A stretch of DNA of 64,000 nt from Strigops habroptila (Eukaryota; Chordata; Aves; Psittaciformes; Psittacidae), in the NCBI RefSeq assembly GCF_004027225.2, contig NC_044279.2, forward strand, positions 30,110,705 to 30,174,704. Direction: 5' to 3'. Positions 36,995 to 47,759 of the stretch are shown here, piece after piece. A program made the position numbers and the translations under genes. Position 1 is the stretch's first letter. The number at the start of each line of letters is the position of its first letter. The notes beneath the pieces were generated by a model. That model was not told where the DNA came from, made no database searches, and saw only the letters and a program-made list of their open reading frames with translations.

Positions 36995-39900
36995 CTAGAA
37001 AGAAAAAGAAAAATACTTGAAGAGCTAGTTAATTCACATTCCACAATAATTTAAAGGTGCAACTATAAGCTGGGAGAAGAAGACCTGCATGCTCCATGAG
37101 TCAGTGACAGACAGGTAAGCATGTTGTTTCACACCTGTCAACCTCCATTCCCCTGGTTTCATAATCACAGACTATGTAAATGAAAATACTGTAAATTCAC
37201 ATTTCACATGCATCGCAAGCACACTTCAGCGTTCACCTTTGTTTTACACCTATCCTTAAGTGTACATTCTCCCACAGAACTGTTAAAGTAAATACGCAAT
37301 ATGTTTCACTGTATCAAACAGTTCATACTCGAATCCCTGAACTAGCTTTAAACTATTCCTGAGATTTCAGGACCATAAACACAGCAGCTCCACCTAAATT
37401 AAGCCCAAACTGTAAAAAAACACTCAGTACTGGAAGACCAATTCACTAATTATCTTGTGCAACAATAAGAACCTGAAAACACAAGTAGCTTAGAGATCAA
37501 CAGTGAGGTGTGGGAAGACAAGACTATCAAGACACTCATGCTCAGCTTCAGAAGGTCATTTAAATAACCTAAGGTGAACGTGATAAAGAATAAAGCACCC
37601 ACATAGAGTACAGAGGTCAGTCAAGTAGGCACATTTTCCTTTAGTTTAGAATGGGCTGGGCTTAGCTTACTTGCATATTGGATTATACTATAAATAAAAA
37701 CACCTACCATTTCTTTGATACCACAGAATTCATCTGATAAATACCACTGCACATAAAGGTTTACATATTACACTCCCAATGACTGAACTGAACTAAAAAA
37801 AAAAAGAAAAAAAGTCTTCTAGACAAGGCAAGCAGCTTCAACAGTAAGTAAAAGTTGTCGCTATTTTCTTCAGCAATGTATTTGGCAAAAAAGTTACATT
37901 TTGAAACAAACTTAGGGAAAAAGCTGTGGTATAAATAAGGCATAAGAAAAATCAGTTCCACATAGCCAAATGATCTTTCATGACTTTTATGAAGGACAGG
38001 GTGAGCTCTTCCTATCAGAAGAAAAGATCAAATTATTTTCCAAGGCCTGTGCATCTCACATTTAAAACACAGAGCATAGAAAGACAGAATGCTGGCTGTC
38101 TCCTGGCCAGCAGGATATGTGACGGGGCCCTGAACATACCAGAAGTAACACGTCTCCCTCCCCAGATTACACCAATTGGGGTGTACCGCAAATACAAACC
38201 AAAGAGATGAATGGCATTACTTTCCTTAAAGTTGAATAAACTAACCTTACAGTCCGAATACCACTGAAGTCAGAATACTTCTAGATGGTGTGTTGCCCAA
38301 ACATTTATCAGCCAGAGTTCAAACCCTTTGAATATCAGGTACATAAGACAATTAAACCTTTAATAGAAAGTCCATACTCTCTAAAGTAAATTAACACCAA
38401 AGTGCTAAAAGTGGAAAAAAATACCGTTTCTAATAGGTAAGTCAGGGGTCTAAAACAAACGTTGTTAGGCAAGAGCAAAAAGCTCGTAAGATTAATGTAC
38501 CCATGCCCTCCTAAGCATTTATTTGGCTAGCAGCCTGCATGGTATCAAGTGTTAAGGAGCAGCAGTTGAAACAAATTGTATTTCAATCACTGTACTTCGA
38601 TACCAAACAGACAGCTCTTTTCAATATTCTTCATGCATGATACCAGGCATATTTTTAGCACAAGCCTTTCCAAGGCTTTTCCACGTACCTTCTCTCACCA
38701 CTTCACTAACCTGAAACTCTGTTACTTGGACACTAAGAACCATGTACGTTTACACCTTTGCTCACTTCTGGGGCTTTCTTCCTGTCTGTGCTTTATAGAT
38801 ATGGATTTATGCCTTCATCTCACATGTGAGATTTTTTTTTTATTTAACTTCATTTCCCCACACCTGCATCATGCTTGTATAATCACCTGCTGCATCCTCC
38901 TAAGGCTAACCTCCCTGCTTCTGCTATTAAACACTGAAAAGAGCTAAAAAGAGCAGTTCATGTCCATTATTGAGCCAAATCCTCTTTTACAACTCCCAAG
39001 AGCCTGAGGACATCAAGTCAGTGGTTTGAAATTTTTTGTTCTGCCTAACCTTCTCCACTTTTATTATTCTTGATAATTAATTACGTCTAAGTTTTCCCTT
39101 TCCTGCGGTTTTACATTAGGATTTCTGTAATGTAGTTCTATGATATACTGCCCCTACTTTTATCTGGATTTCTAAAGCATATTAAAAAAACCCAATCAGT
39201 ACTTAAGTTTCACTGGTTTGTTGTTTGGTTTTGGGTTTTTTTAAATAACATAAACAGATGTAACGCTGCCCTTGAACAACTCAATAAAATTCAAACACAA
39301 GAATAAAAGGAAGAGTAAACGAAAATCAAAACCAAATAAAACTCCAACATAAGGAGCATTTTTTTTTTTAACTTATAAGGGTACCAGAAACACATAATAA
39401 GACACTATAATCAATTATTCAATTTACTTTTTAGAAAATAAGTATTCCATATGCTGTCAGCATCTTAGCATTGCTATTGTTAATTAACATGCTAAATGCC
39501 TAACCTCTGCCCCACCTCCACTATTTTCGCAACTTCTTTCAAAATAAAGTCTCTTTTAAACACTTATTCTCTTTCTGTCAGTTTCTCAACAGAAAAGGGA
39601 CAGTCAATGTTTAACTTCCCAGTATGCACAGTAGATGCTTAAAACACATTCCAGAATTCGTTAAGTTCTGTATAATTCTTGATATTAAGCTCATGCCACA
39701 ACACAGTCTTTCCTAGCAATTATGAAGACCTCCATTTTATTTAGGTACATCTATCAATAGAGATTGACAGATTAACTACTTAACTCTTACTGTTACTCCT
39801 TACTGTTGGGTAAGGAGTTACAGATCTCAACTGCTATTCAGCTTGGTATAACAGGTATACCATCTAGCATTTATCAAAAGTACCACAGTTCTTCATCAGT

Positions 39901-40800
39901 TTTTCAACGTTATTAATAGCTACACGATGAAGTGATGTTTAATGATGATGTACCTGGAAGAAAATCTGTCACACATAGAAAATAAGGATTCACTTCCATA
40001 TGGCAATGCAAATGCCCCATTCCACCCCTCTTTGAATGTAATTAACAAAGATCTTAGGTAAATGCTTATATTCATGAAGCCTTCCATACTCGGAAGACCC
40101 ACAGAGTCACTACTGCTCTGATCACAGGAATTCCGATGCACTATCTAGTGGAACCCTGATATTACAATCATTTTTGCAAACAATTTATTGGTACTAAGAA
40201 AGTTACCAAAGTCTTCCACTGGTTCTCATATCACGACTAAACCCAATGAGTAAGCAAACCTCCGCGTACACAAAGTAAGCAAACCTTCGTGTACTCTTCC
40301 TACATGGAAGTCTGTCAAACATCGCGGCTTGTATTTTTCTCGGCCTCTCCTACACTGACCCGAAAGCAAAACTAGGAGAAGGCTCCCGAGTCTTGCTCTG
40401 GAGAACAGGGAAACGAAACGGGGCCTTCCCCGGCATCATCCTCCCCAGCCAGACCCTAAAGAACCCCAGTAGAGCCGAACCAAAAAGCGAGGCCGAGCCA
40501 GGGCTCGGCAGATGACACCAGCGACACTAAACGACGCCGTCCCACCTCCAAGCAGGCCAGGCTTGGGAAAGACCCCAGCAGATGGACCCATCGAGAAGTG
40601 AGAGCCCAGAGAGCAAATACATCCACCACACCAAGCCCCAGTGTCCCCAACTCCCCTCCCAAGCCACCCCGCCGCACCCCCACCTCTCCGGCCCCTCCGC
40701 GTCCGCCTTCCCTCCAGCATCCCCGTGCCTTCCCCAATCCCCCCCACAACGGCCGCCCCTGCCCCCGCCGGGGCAGGCCCGGTCCCGCCGCGCCGCTCAC
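36995..40800 (-). other. DNAJB9: DNAJB9 5'-UTR intron
   Basis: About 3.8 kb between the non-coding exon 1 (donor GAG|GTGAGC at 40801/40800) and exon 2 (acceptor TTTCTTTCTAG|GAACTAG, exon starting at 36994). It contains a 25-bp tandem duplication at 40249-40298 and otherwise no recognised feature. The first 160 bp lie in the CpG island. Confidence 0.75.
40249..40298. repeat. 25-bp tandem duplication
   Basis: agtaagcaaacct(c/t)cg(c/t)gtac occurs at 40249-40269 and 40274-40294, a period of 25. The only differences in the 21-bp core are two C/T transitions, so it is probably a fairly recent slippage or duplication in the DNAJB9 5'-UTR intron. Confidence 0.85.
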
Positions 40801-40890
40801 CTCAGACCCCGCTCGCCGCCGCCACAGAGGCCACTGCCCCTCAGCGCCCCACGCGCCGCTCCCGCCCAGTGTCCGCCAGCGCGCGCGCAG
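40801..40890 (-). other. DNAJB9: DNAJB9 non-coding exon 1 (5' end approximate)
   Basis: A perfect consensus donor on the minus strand, CTGAG|GTGAGC, sits in the CpG island at 40801/40800. It is the only strong one on that strand positioned to serve DNAJB9, whose exon 2 has an acceptor but only 11 nt of leader. The transcription start is inferred to lie some 60-100 nt upstream of the donor, just downstream of the inverted CCAAT box. It was not located precisely. Confidence 0.55.
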
Positions 40891-40937
40891 TCCTTCCCCC
40901 GCGCCCCAACAGCGATTCCTACACGAAGCGCTACGCC

Positions 40938-40963
40938 ATTGGCCGCTCAGCCCCACGTGACGC
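40938..40963. promoter_or_regulatory. candidate stress element: ATTGG-N10-CCACGTGACGC
   Basis: ATTGG (inverted CCAAT, 40938-40942) is followed 10 bp later by CCACGTGACGC (40953-40963), which includes a palindromic CACGTG and a TGACG half-site. Mammalian DNAJB9 is induced through ATF6/XBP1 at CCAAT-N9-CCACG (ERSE) and ACGT-core sites. This site has the same two building blocks, but with the CCAAT inverted and a spacer of 10, so it is not a canonical ERSE. Binding by NF-Y plus an ATF6/XBP1 or USF-type factor is inference. Confidence 0.4.
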
Positions 40964-41130
40964 AGCGCACGCGGCCCGCCGCTGCTGCAAGTCGCCGCCG
41001 CGGCGGGGCGGGACCTCCTCCCCTGACGCGGGGGGCGGCAGGAGGCGGTGTTCGCCGCTGCCCCTGTGAGTCCCGCCTGCTGCACCTCCGCTGCCGCCGG
41101 GCGGATGGTGCTGCCCCGCGCCGGTCCGCT

Positions 41131-44100
41131 ATGCCGCGGTACTGTGCCGCGTCCTGCTGCAAGAACCGGGGAGGGCAGAGCGCCAGGGACCGGAGCAAGC
41201 TCAGCTTCTACCCGTAAGTGCCTGCGGAGCGGTGTAAGGGCTGGCCCTGGAGCCGCTGAACGTCAGAAGGGCAGACCCCGCGTGACGCGAAGGCCCGCAG
41301 CGGCCCCTCAGGAGCCGGAGGTGGGGGGAGCGGTAAATGACCGAGAAGTAACTTCAGAGGCTGGTGGTCACCTCTGAACCCTGCCCGGTGCTCTTGTCTC
41401 CAGGGAGGAGGAAAAGGTGCAGGGCAAAATGGTCGACAGGTTGAGCATTTAACCACCCCCCGAGAAGAATGCCAGCACTTCCTGGGGGGAGGGGGGATGC
41501 GGCAGTGTCGAAAGGCTCTTGAATAGGTGCAAAGGATTTGTGAAGTGAAAACTGAAGAGATTCGACTGAAAAATAACATTCGCGCTTATAATCGTGAGGC
41601 TGTTTAGTGCTAGAGCTAAGTAGCACCGGGTACACCGCCTTTCTCCAGCGTGGCTGCCTTTGTGGCCGGGGTGTTTCAGCAGGGCAGGTGTTCGTGGGGG
41701 CATTGGCTTCATGGCAAGGGAGCCGAGTATCCTGCATCTAACAGCTTGCAAGTCAAGCCAAGGGCCCTGCAGAGTAGGAAAGTAAACACACGTTGGTTCT
41801 TTGAACTTAAATATTTCCACTAGGATTATTAACTTGCCGGCGCTGCAGATAGAGGCATTGCTGGTCTGTGTAGAGGAAGCTGAGCTAGCTGGAAACTAAC
41901 TAGCTTGGTTGCCAAAAACCAGTTTATGGTGGCTGAATGGTACTGTCTAGCCACCTGAGTGATTAGTCACCATTCCAGGCCCGCAGTAACCTCTGTACTG
42001 CTGCAGTTACGTGGCTGTTGCTTCCCAGATTCTGAGTCCCAGAACGGTGAGTTAAAAACTTTTTCTCAACCTTTAGACAAGCACAGGGCAGGTAACTGAA
42101 TGTGTTTCTGTTGAACGAAAGTATGATAAGAATTTGTCAACAGAAGGAATTTTGTAGCGTTTAAGAAAAAAATTGAATAATAAGTGTCTCAACTAGCCTC
42201 AAAATCTGTTTTGATAAGACTTAGACCTCAGACTTTTTAGTTTCAGTTTTGTTTCAGTTGCTAAATAGTCATTGTTATGCCATGATCAGGAAGGCTATGC
42301 GGGAAGGCTCACAGGAAGACTGCTTTGAAAGGGATTTTAGTTTAGATTGAAGAAAAAGCTCTTTTTCCTGTCATGTCTCTTAATATGTGAGTCATTCTAA
42401 AACAATCACGAAAATGAGGGGAAATAGTTTTAGAGAATGAGAGTGCCACATGGACCATCAAAACAAGTTTGCGTGCTGATAAATATTTATACGCAGATGT
42501 ATGGCATCAGTATAAAGATGACTGCAAGACCAGAGCTGTTTCATCTAGCCATTGAATTGTGCTGCTACATGGTCCTGAAAAAGGGGTGCTGAGATTTGAT
42601 TCATAGAGATCTCTACATTACAACTGGTGCTGATATAAATTGCAAGTTTTACTCCCTTGCCTCTTACCAACCCAGAGAAGTCATCTGCAGTTCTGTGGTT
42701 TTGGGTCTGAGCCCCTTATGAACTTTTTAACTGTGACCTAATCTCAAGCCCTTCTTTGTTTTATTTCTTCACCTCTCCGAGTTGTGCAGTGGTGGCAGCT
42801 TGCTGAATAAATTCTGTCCACTTCCAATTTTCCTGGGGTTTTTTGTGCCTTGTTTAGACCAAAGAGAAGATTCCGTTGATGAGTGAGGGGGTATTGAAGC
42901 AGGAGCAGGTTTTGGCAAAGTTGCCCTGAAGCTAAAATAGTAATTTTTGTGATGAGCCATTGTCTCTCACTACAAATTATTTTGTTTCTTCTGTGAAGCT
43001 GGCTGACTGGGGAAAGCAGTGAGTGCTGTGTTGCAATGGTAATGGTAGTAAACGCACACATTCTTAAGACCTTGTGGAGAGGGTGTATTTGGTGACATGA
43101 CCTTCAGTTGAAAGAAGTCATCCTCTTACTGAGAGCCTTTTTGGACCTCTGTGTAGTAGCATCCCAGGCTAAGCTCTGTTATTCATGGGACATGCCGTGT
43201 AATATATGCAATGCTGGTATTGGATGTACATGATCTAAGTAGGCAGGATTTGAAAAGCCAGAACCTCTGGCTTTTCAGAGGTTATTATGTTCTTGCCAGC
43301 AGTAATCCTTGCATTCTTGCAGGTACTCAGAGCCAGATGCATGAAAAGCTTCCTCTGTTTCCATGGTAATTTGAAAACTTAAATGGCAAAAAATTCAGAA
43401 GATTGGGGAAGGGGTAAAGACATGCATATTTATCCTGTGAATCTCGGGTGTCTTTCTCTGAAAATCAGCTGAGTTTGCAGTTTTGAAGCACTGTGGGCCT
43501 ATGTGAGAGTATCATTGCCATGTGTGGCTTTTGGAGGAAACCTGCAGCTTTGGGAATTTGAGAGGGTCTAGGGTTTGTCAAGAAGCTGCCTGACTGACTG
43601 GTGCCTTTCATAGCATTTGAGTGACACAGTGCTCCAGGCTCTCTCCCCAGCTTCTGTTGTATGGGAATACCTCACTGCAGAACCGATTTTTTTGTGCATT
43701 CAAGTTCCTTAAATGCATGCTAATAAGCATAACCAAAATAAATCATTGTTAATTAAAAGGAAAAAAGAGTTAAGGGTAGAGAAATTGAGTTAGAAATGCT
43801 CCACTTACATTTGTTAAAATAAACTTGACGTGCAGCAGAGAAATCTGTAAGCAGATTTCAAATACCCTGATATCTGCCTGATAAGAGATGAGAGCCGAGA
43901 GTGTCTCAATGTTTGTGTTACTATTGCCATAACTGCTTCACTGTACGTGCAACATAATGAGCATTTAACTTCCCTTTAATTTGCGTATTGTGATTCTTTG
44001 AGTAAATTACACATTTTTGCCCACTTTCTTTTAATTTAGTTCTCTTTCCCATGTCAGTTTTTGACCATTTGCATATATTTTCAAAAATATTTTTTTTTCT

Positions 44101-47100
44101 ATGACCATGCATACTCTTTGTTTTCCTTTTCGAGTAGGTTAGATGATTGAAAAGTTAGTTATAATATTGTGTGAGCTGTCAGCACTGTAAGAAAGCTTAA
44201 TTGCTGAAACACAAAATACAGAAATGCTTTGCATTTGTGTGTATTTGCTTTTTGAGCAAAAATTAAATCTAACACTGGAAATACATATTCAAATTATCTG
44301 ATAATCTGAAGTATGACGTATTATAGCAACAAAAGGTTTTGTTACCACTTGTGCCTACTAAGACAAAAAAGCCCCACAAATACTATTTTGAAAATGAGAG
44401 TCAGACCTAACTTTTTTTAGGTGAAGACAGTGTGTTTCATCTTGCTTCAGCAGAACTATTTTCTGAGCAAGTGCTGCAGGATCAAACCTTTCAAAACTTC
44501 TCATCCATGAAACCTCAGCTAGCAGAAATCAACAGAAATTCTGCTGCTGAACTCTGGAGCAAACATCTAACTAGAAATAACTCAGATAATTATTGGATTA
44601 ACATGTAAGTGGAATCCTGATTAGCATTTCCTATTTAAATTCTTTTTAAATGGTTATTTTAATATTTTTGTAAGGAAAGGCTACCTGGTAAGGAACAATG
44701 AGATATTCTTTATTGAAAAGAATAAAGAAAGAAACAAAAATAACATTTTTTTTGTGGTGTGTGTGTTTGTTTGTTTCAATTGCTTTGAAAAAGATTTCCA
44801 CTTCATGATAAAGAGAGACTTGAGAAATGGTTGCGGAATATGAAACGAGATGCGTGGACTCCAAGTAAGCACCAGCTTCTATGCAGTGATCATTTCACCC
44901 CTGATTCCCTTGATGTGCGATGGGGTATACGATACTTGAAGCACACTGCTGTACCAACAATTTTTTCTTCCCCAGAAGATGAGGTAATGTATTCCTATCT
45001 TTTTGAAATTGTAGTACAAAGCTAACCAACTATTGATGCCATACAGGCGTTCTCATTGTACTATATTCATATTTTATTTAAAAATAAAATTAACATCCAT
45101 TTTCAAGATATCCAGTTATTTGGATAATAATTTTTCCTGGTTGCCAATTATGTTTTCCATCACTATCTGTTTCTTTAGCCTGGCCTCTTGGTTTGTTTCT
45201 TTTCCCTACTGCCCTTCTGGCTTGGGGTTTTTTGGTTTTTTCCCTTTCCTGGTTTGTTTGGGTTTTTTGGACTTCTTTTGTTGTGGGGTGGTTTTTTTTT
45301 TTTTTGGTTTTTTTGTTTTTTTTGCTCTTCCTCGCTGTGGTTCATCTGGACACCACGTGCCACCAAAGTCGCTCTACCACTCCCCTCCTCAGCTGGATAA
45401 GTGAGAAAAAAATACAGCAAAAGGCTTGTGGGTCGAGATGAGGACAGTGAGAGATCACTCACCAGTTACCATCATGGGCAAAACATACTCAGCTTGGGGA
45501 AAATTAATTTATTACCATTCTCTGCTCCAGCACCTGGAGCACCCCCTTCTGCGCTGACCTTGGTGTCTGCAGATGTTTCTCCCATATATTCTCACTCCCC
45601 TTTCCAGCCACAGGTTGTTGCAAAGGTGTTTTTCCCCCCTTCTTAGCTATGTTATCACAGGGGCACTGCCACCATTGCTGATGGGCTTAGCACTGGCCAG
45701 AAATGGGTCCATCTTGCCGCTGGCTGCATTGCCTCTGTCAGCTTCAGGGGAAGCTTCCAGCAGCTTCTCCCAGAAGCCACCCCTTTAGCTCCCTGCTACC
45801 AAAACCTTGACACGCAAACCCAGTACCCTGGCATGAGCAAAGTTAAAGTTGCTTCTTGTCCTTTTTGTTCTGGGCATTTTGGGGTTTGTGCTTTAGTACA
45901 AAGGCCTTACAGGAGTACAAGTTCAGATCTCTTCATAGTGAAGCCTACTAGAAAAAAAAAAAAACCAAGACACTGACTATTACTGTATTTTTTCTTTTCA
46001 CGTACTAAAAAGCTTTTTTGGATACTGATGTGAAATCTAATCATGTGGTGATGTAGTTTATGGGGGGAGGGGAGGGGGCAGAAATAAGGTGGCTGAAAAA
46101 GGGTAAGTTTGAAACCGCCCCTATTCTGTAAACATTGATCCTTCTGCTAAGATTTCTATCCATCCAAAAAAAAATCTCTCTTTTTATGAAGTGCAGGGTT
46201 TAGTTGTCAAAATTTCATTGCTTATTTAAAAATAAGCTTGTGTTATTGTGCGTGAATATGTTTCACTATTGTTCAAGCCTGTGTTCATAATCTTTTGTTG
46301 ATGTTCTCTTTGGGTTTGACTGCATGACTAAAAATTTGCTGTATCCTTCTAAAACATTGTTGCATCTTTAATGCAAAAATCTTGTCCTGTGCATATTTTA
46401 TATATATATATTTAATAGAATGTTTCAGGTGGTAATAGGAGACGCTTGCCAGTCTTTGTCAGGCACATTTGCATAGCCAGTTCTTTTCAAGTACTTTTAA
46501 AATCATGATGACTCCTGTAAACCAGTAAAGTTCCTTAAAGTTTGAAAAAATAAAAAAATTAAAAAGTATTATTTCCTTTAGAGCTTCAATACAGTATTTT
46601 AACATCTAGGACCTGAAGCGAAAGTTGTGGGAGATGCTTACGTGAATTTTCAGGTCTCTTGTACAGTTTTTAACCAGTGCTCATCTAAATTACACCTTAT
46701 GAAGTACCATGCTATAGAATGAGATTTGCCCATTTTTTTATGCTCAAGTGATTTCCTACTTACAAGGTGATTGTTTTTGTGTTATTTTTACTGTAGGAAA
46801 AAGATTCTTCTCAGAAAAGCCCACAGGAGAGAAAGAAAGAAGACCCAGAAGAAACAAATAAAAATGTAGTGTCAGAGAAAGCATCTGTACCACTTAAACC
46901 TTGTTCACCAAAGAAAAATTCTGTACTTGCAGAAGATGTAGATAAAAAAGCAGAAGTAGTTTGCTCAACTGCATTGAGTAAACCTTTACAAATTCAAAAA
47001 CTGCAACTTCAAAATGGAGAAGACTTTCAGGCAGACAGTGTCATTCTTGATAGTTCATCTACACAGCATATGCATCAACCTGATCCTGTTTTAATGGCAG

Positions 47101-47759
47101 CAGCAGTTCAGAGCATGGAAGCTACCAGCGTTCATACTTCTGTAGAGGATCCAGCAGGTTGTACAGCTACAGTCTTGCAGTTTACAGACCCTGACTACTT
47201 GAATTCATCTCTGAAAAATGCTTTAGGTTCAATTTCTGAGTATGCAATCGAAAATCCTAACTCTCATATTGTAGGCTGCTCCATTGAGGTACAGCCAACA
47301 AGTGAAAACACAGTTTTACTGAGTACAGTGACACAAACTATTGAACAGTTCAGTGGAAGTGAAGAATCTGTCATTGCTATTATTGTGCCAGCTGAGAGTT
47401 CAGAAGAGCCTGAAATGGTAAATAGTTCTTTTCTGCCTATTGAGCCAGAGTTGCTTGACACAGAAGAGACAGAAACAGATACATCCGTGTATATGAATGC
47501 ATATGGTGGAAATGAAGTATTACAAAATGAGCATTCGTACTGCAAACAAGACATAGACAGAGATCTCCTTTGGCAAAAAATTTCAAAGCTCCACTCTAAG
47601 ATAACCCTACTTGAAATGCAGGAGGTAGAAACTTTGGGAAGACTCAGGTCCTTGGAAGCTCTTATTGGACAACTGAAGCAAGAAAACCTGCTTTCTGAAG
47701 AAAAGCTGGAGATCGTAGAAAACTGCTTCACAACACTTGAAGTGACTGTGTTACAATAA
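41131..47759 (+). CDS. THAP5: THAP5, THAP-type zinc-finger nuclear protein, three coding exons
   Basis: The coding sequence joins 41131-41213, 44794-44983 and 46797-47759 (1,236 nt, 411 aa). Junctions are CC|GTAAGT to AAAAAG|ATTTCC, and GATGAG|GTAATG to ACTGTAG|GAAAAA. The THAP domain (1-85) begins MPRYCAASCCKNR and has the C2CH zinc ligands C5, C10, C58 and H61, the conserved W40 and P30, and the closing AVPTIF (80-85). The middle (about 92-330) is acidic and Ser/Thr-rich with no fold. EHSY (336-339) matches the HCF-1-binding motif [DE]HxY. A coiled coil follows at about 347-400 (LWQKISKLHSKITLLE ... LRSLEALIGQLKQEN). Human THAP5 is 395 aa with the same layout; the ends align closely and the middle has diverged. 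Human THAP5 is a sequence-specific DNA-binding regulator linked to cell cycle and cell death. Start choice: the family's usual MPRYC start. Identification is secure. Confidence 0.97.
41214..44793 (+). other. THAP5: THAP5 intron 1
   Basis: 3,580 bp, GTAAGT...AAAAAG. The acceptor's pyrimidine tract is weak, with TTGCTTTGAAAAAG immediately before exon 2 and better T-rich sequence 15-30 nt further up. It contains the overlapping hairpins at 43251-43283 and no recognised repeat or exon. Confidence 0.85.
43251..43283 (+). repeat. two overlapping, mutually exclusive hairpins
   Basis: tgaaaagccag (43251-43261) pairs perfectly with ctggcttttca (43267-43277) around a 5-nt loop. aacctctg (43262-43269) pairs with cagaggtt (43276-43283) around a 6-nt loop. 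The second stem uses the loop and right arm of the first, so only one can form at a time. They lie in THAP5 intron 1 pre-mRNA. Confidence 0.8.
45223..45323. repeat. T/G-rich low-complexity tract
   Basis: GGGTTTTTTGG-type units and T runs (for example 45292-45305) lie immediately before the LTR fragment, in THAP5 intron 2. The tract may have expanded from the end of the inserted element. Confidence 0.8.
45336..45822 (-). mobile_element. avian endogenous retrovirus LTR fragment, internally deleted, antisense in THAP5 intron 2
   Basis: The plus strand shows the complement of a common avian LTR recognised from memory: tgtggttcatctgg..cca, accaaagtcgctctacc, agctgg-ataagtgag, 'gcttgtgggtcgagatgagga', 'gagagatcactcaccagttacc', 'atgggcaaaacatactcagcttgggg'. 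Later come 'ctgaccttggtgtctgcaga', 'tatgttatcacaggggcactgcca', 'gaagcttccagcagcttctc' and 'ctaccaaaaccttg'. In longer copies a GC-rich repeat-laden stretch separates the first and second halves. Here the junction at about 45520-45545 skips it. On the minus strand AATAAA occurs at about 45513-45508. No target duplication was found, so the ends are approximate. I believe it is ERVL-like, but that is not established. Confidence 0.6.

Larger units (their letters stand above)
40640..41330. promoter_or_regulatory. CpG island, divergent DNAJB9/THAP5 promoter
   Basis: The only strongly GC- and CpG-rich region in the window. It lies between the DNAJB9 first-exon donor (40801, minus) and the THAP5 start (41131, plus), so both genes must be transcribed outward from it. 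It contains GC boxes (GGGGCGGGA at 41005-41013; GGGGGCGGC near 41031), an inverted CCAAT box, a CACGTG box, and three TGACGC strings on the plus strand (40958, 41024, 41283). No TATA box is apparent, as is usual for such promoters. Confidence 0.9.
41105..44843 (+). other. possible out-of-frame upstream ORF overlapping the THAP5 start (52 codons, spliced)
   Basis: An ATG at 41105 (context CGGATGG, G at +4) lies 26 nt before the THAP5 ATG, in another frame. It stays open through exon 1 (109 nt to 41213) and, after splicing, through the first 50 nt of exon 2 to a TGA at 44841-44843, giving 159 nt. If the transcript starts upstream of 41105, this frame would compete with THAP5 initiation. Whether it is in the mRNA depends on the start site, which I cannot see. 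Confidence 0.4.
44984..46796 (+). other. THAP5: THAP5 intron 2
   Basis: 1,813 bp, GTAATG...TTTTTACTGTAG. It carries a T/G-rich tract (45223-45323) and the antisense LTR fragment at 45336-45822. A TATATATATATA stretch lies near 46400. Confidence 0.9.

Noticed and set aside
40456-41217. Long open frames on both strands in the CpG island (up to 211 codons)
   Set aside because: GC-rich DNA has few stop codons. The translations are Pro/Ala/Arg-rich with no domain, and they overlap the promoter and THAP5 exon 1.
45223-45323. G/T-rich tract considered as telomere-like or G-quadruplex array
   Set aside because: Units are irregular (GGTTTTTT, not TTAGGG) and G runs are mostly two bases; low-complexity expansion is the simpler reading.
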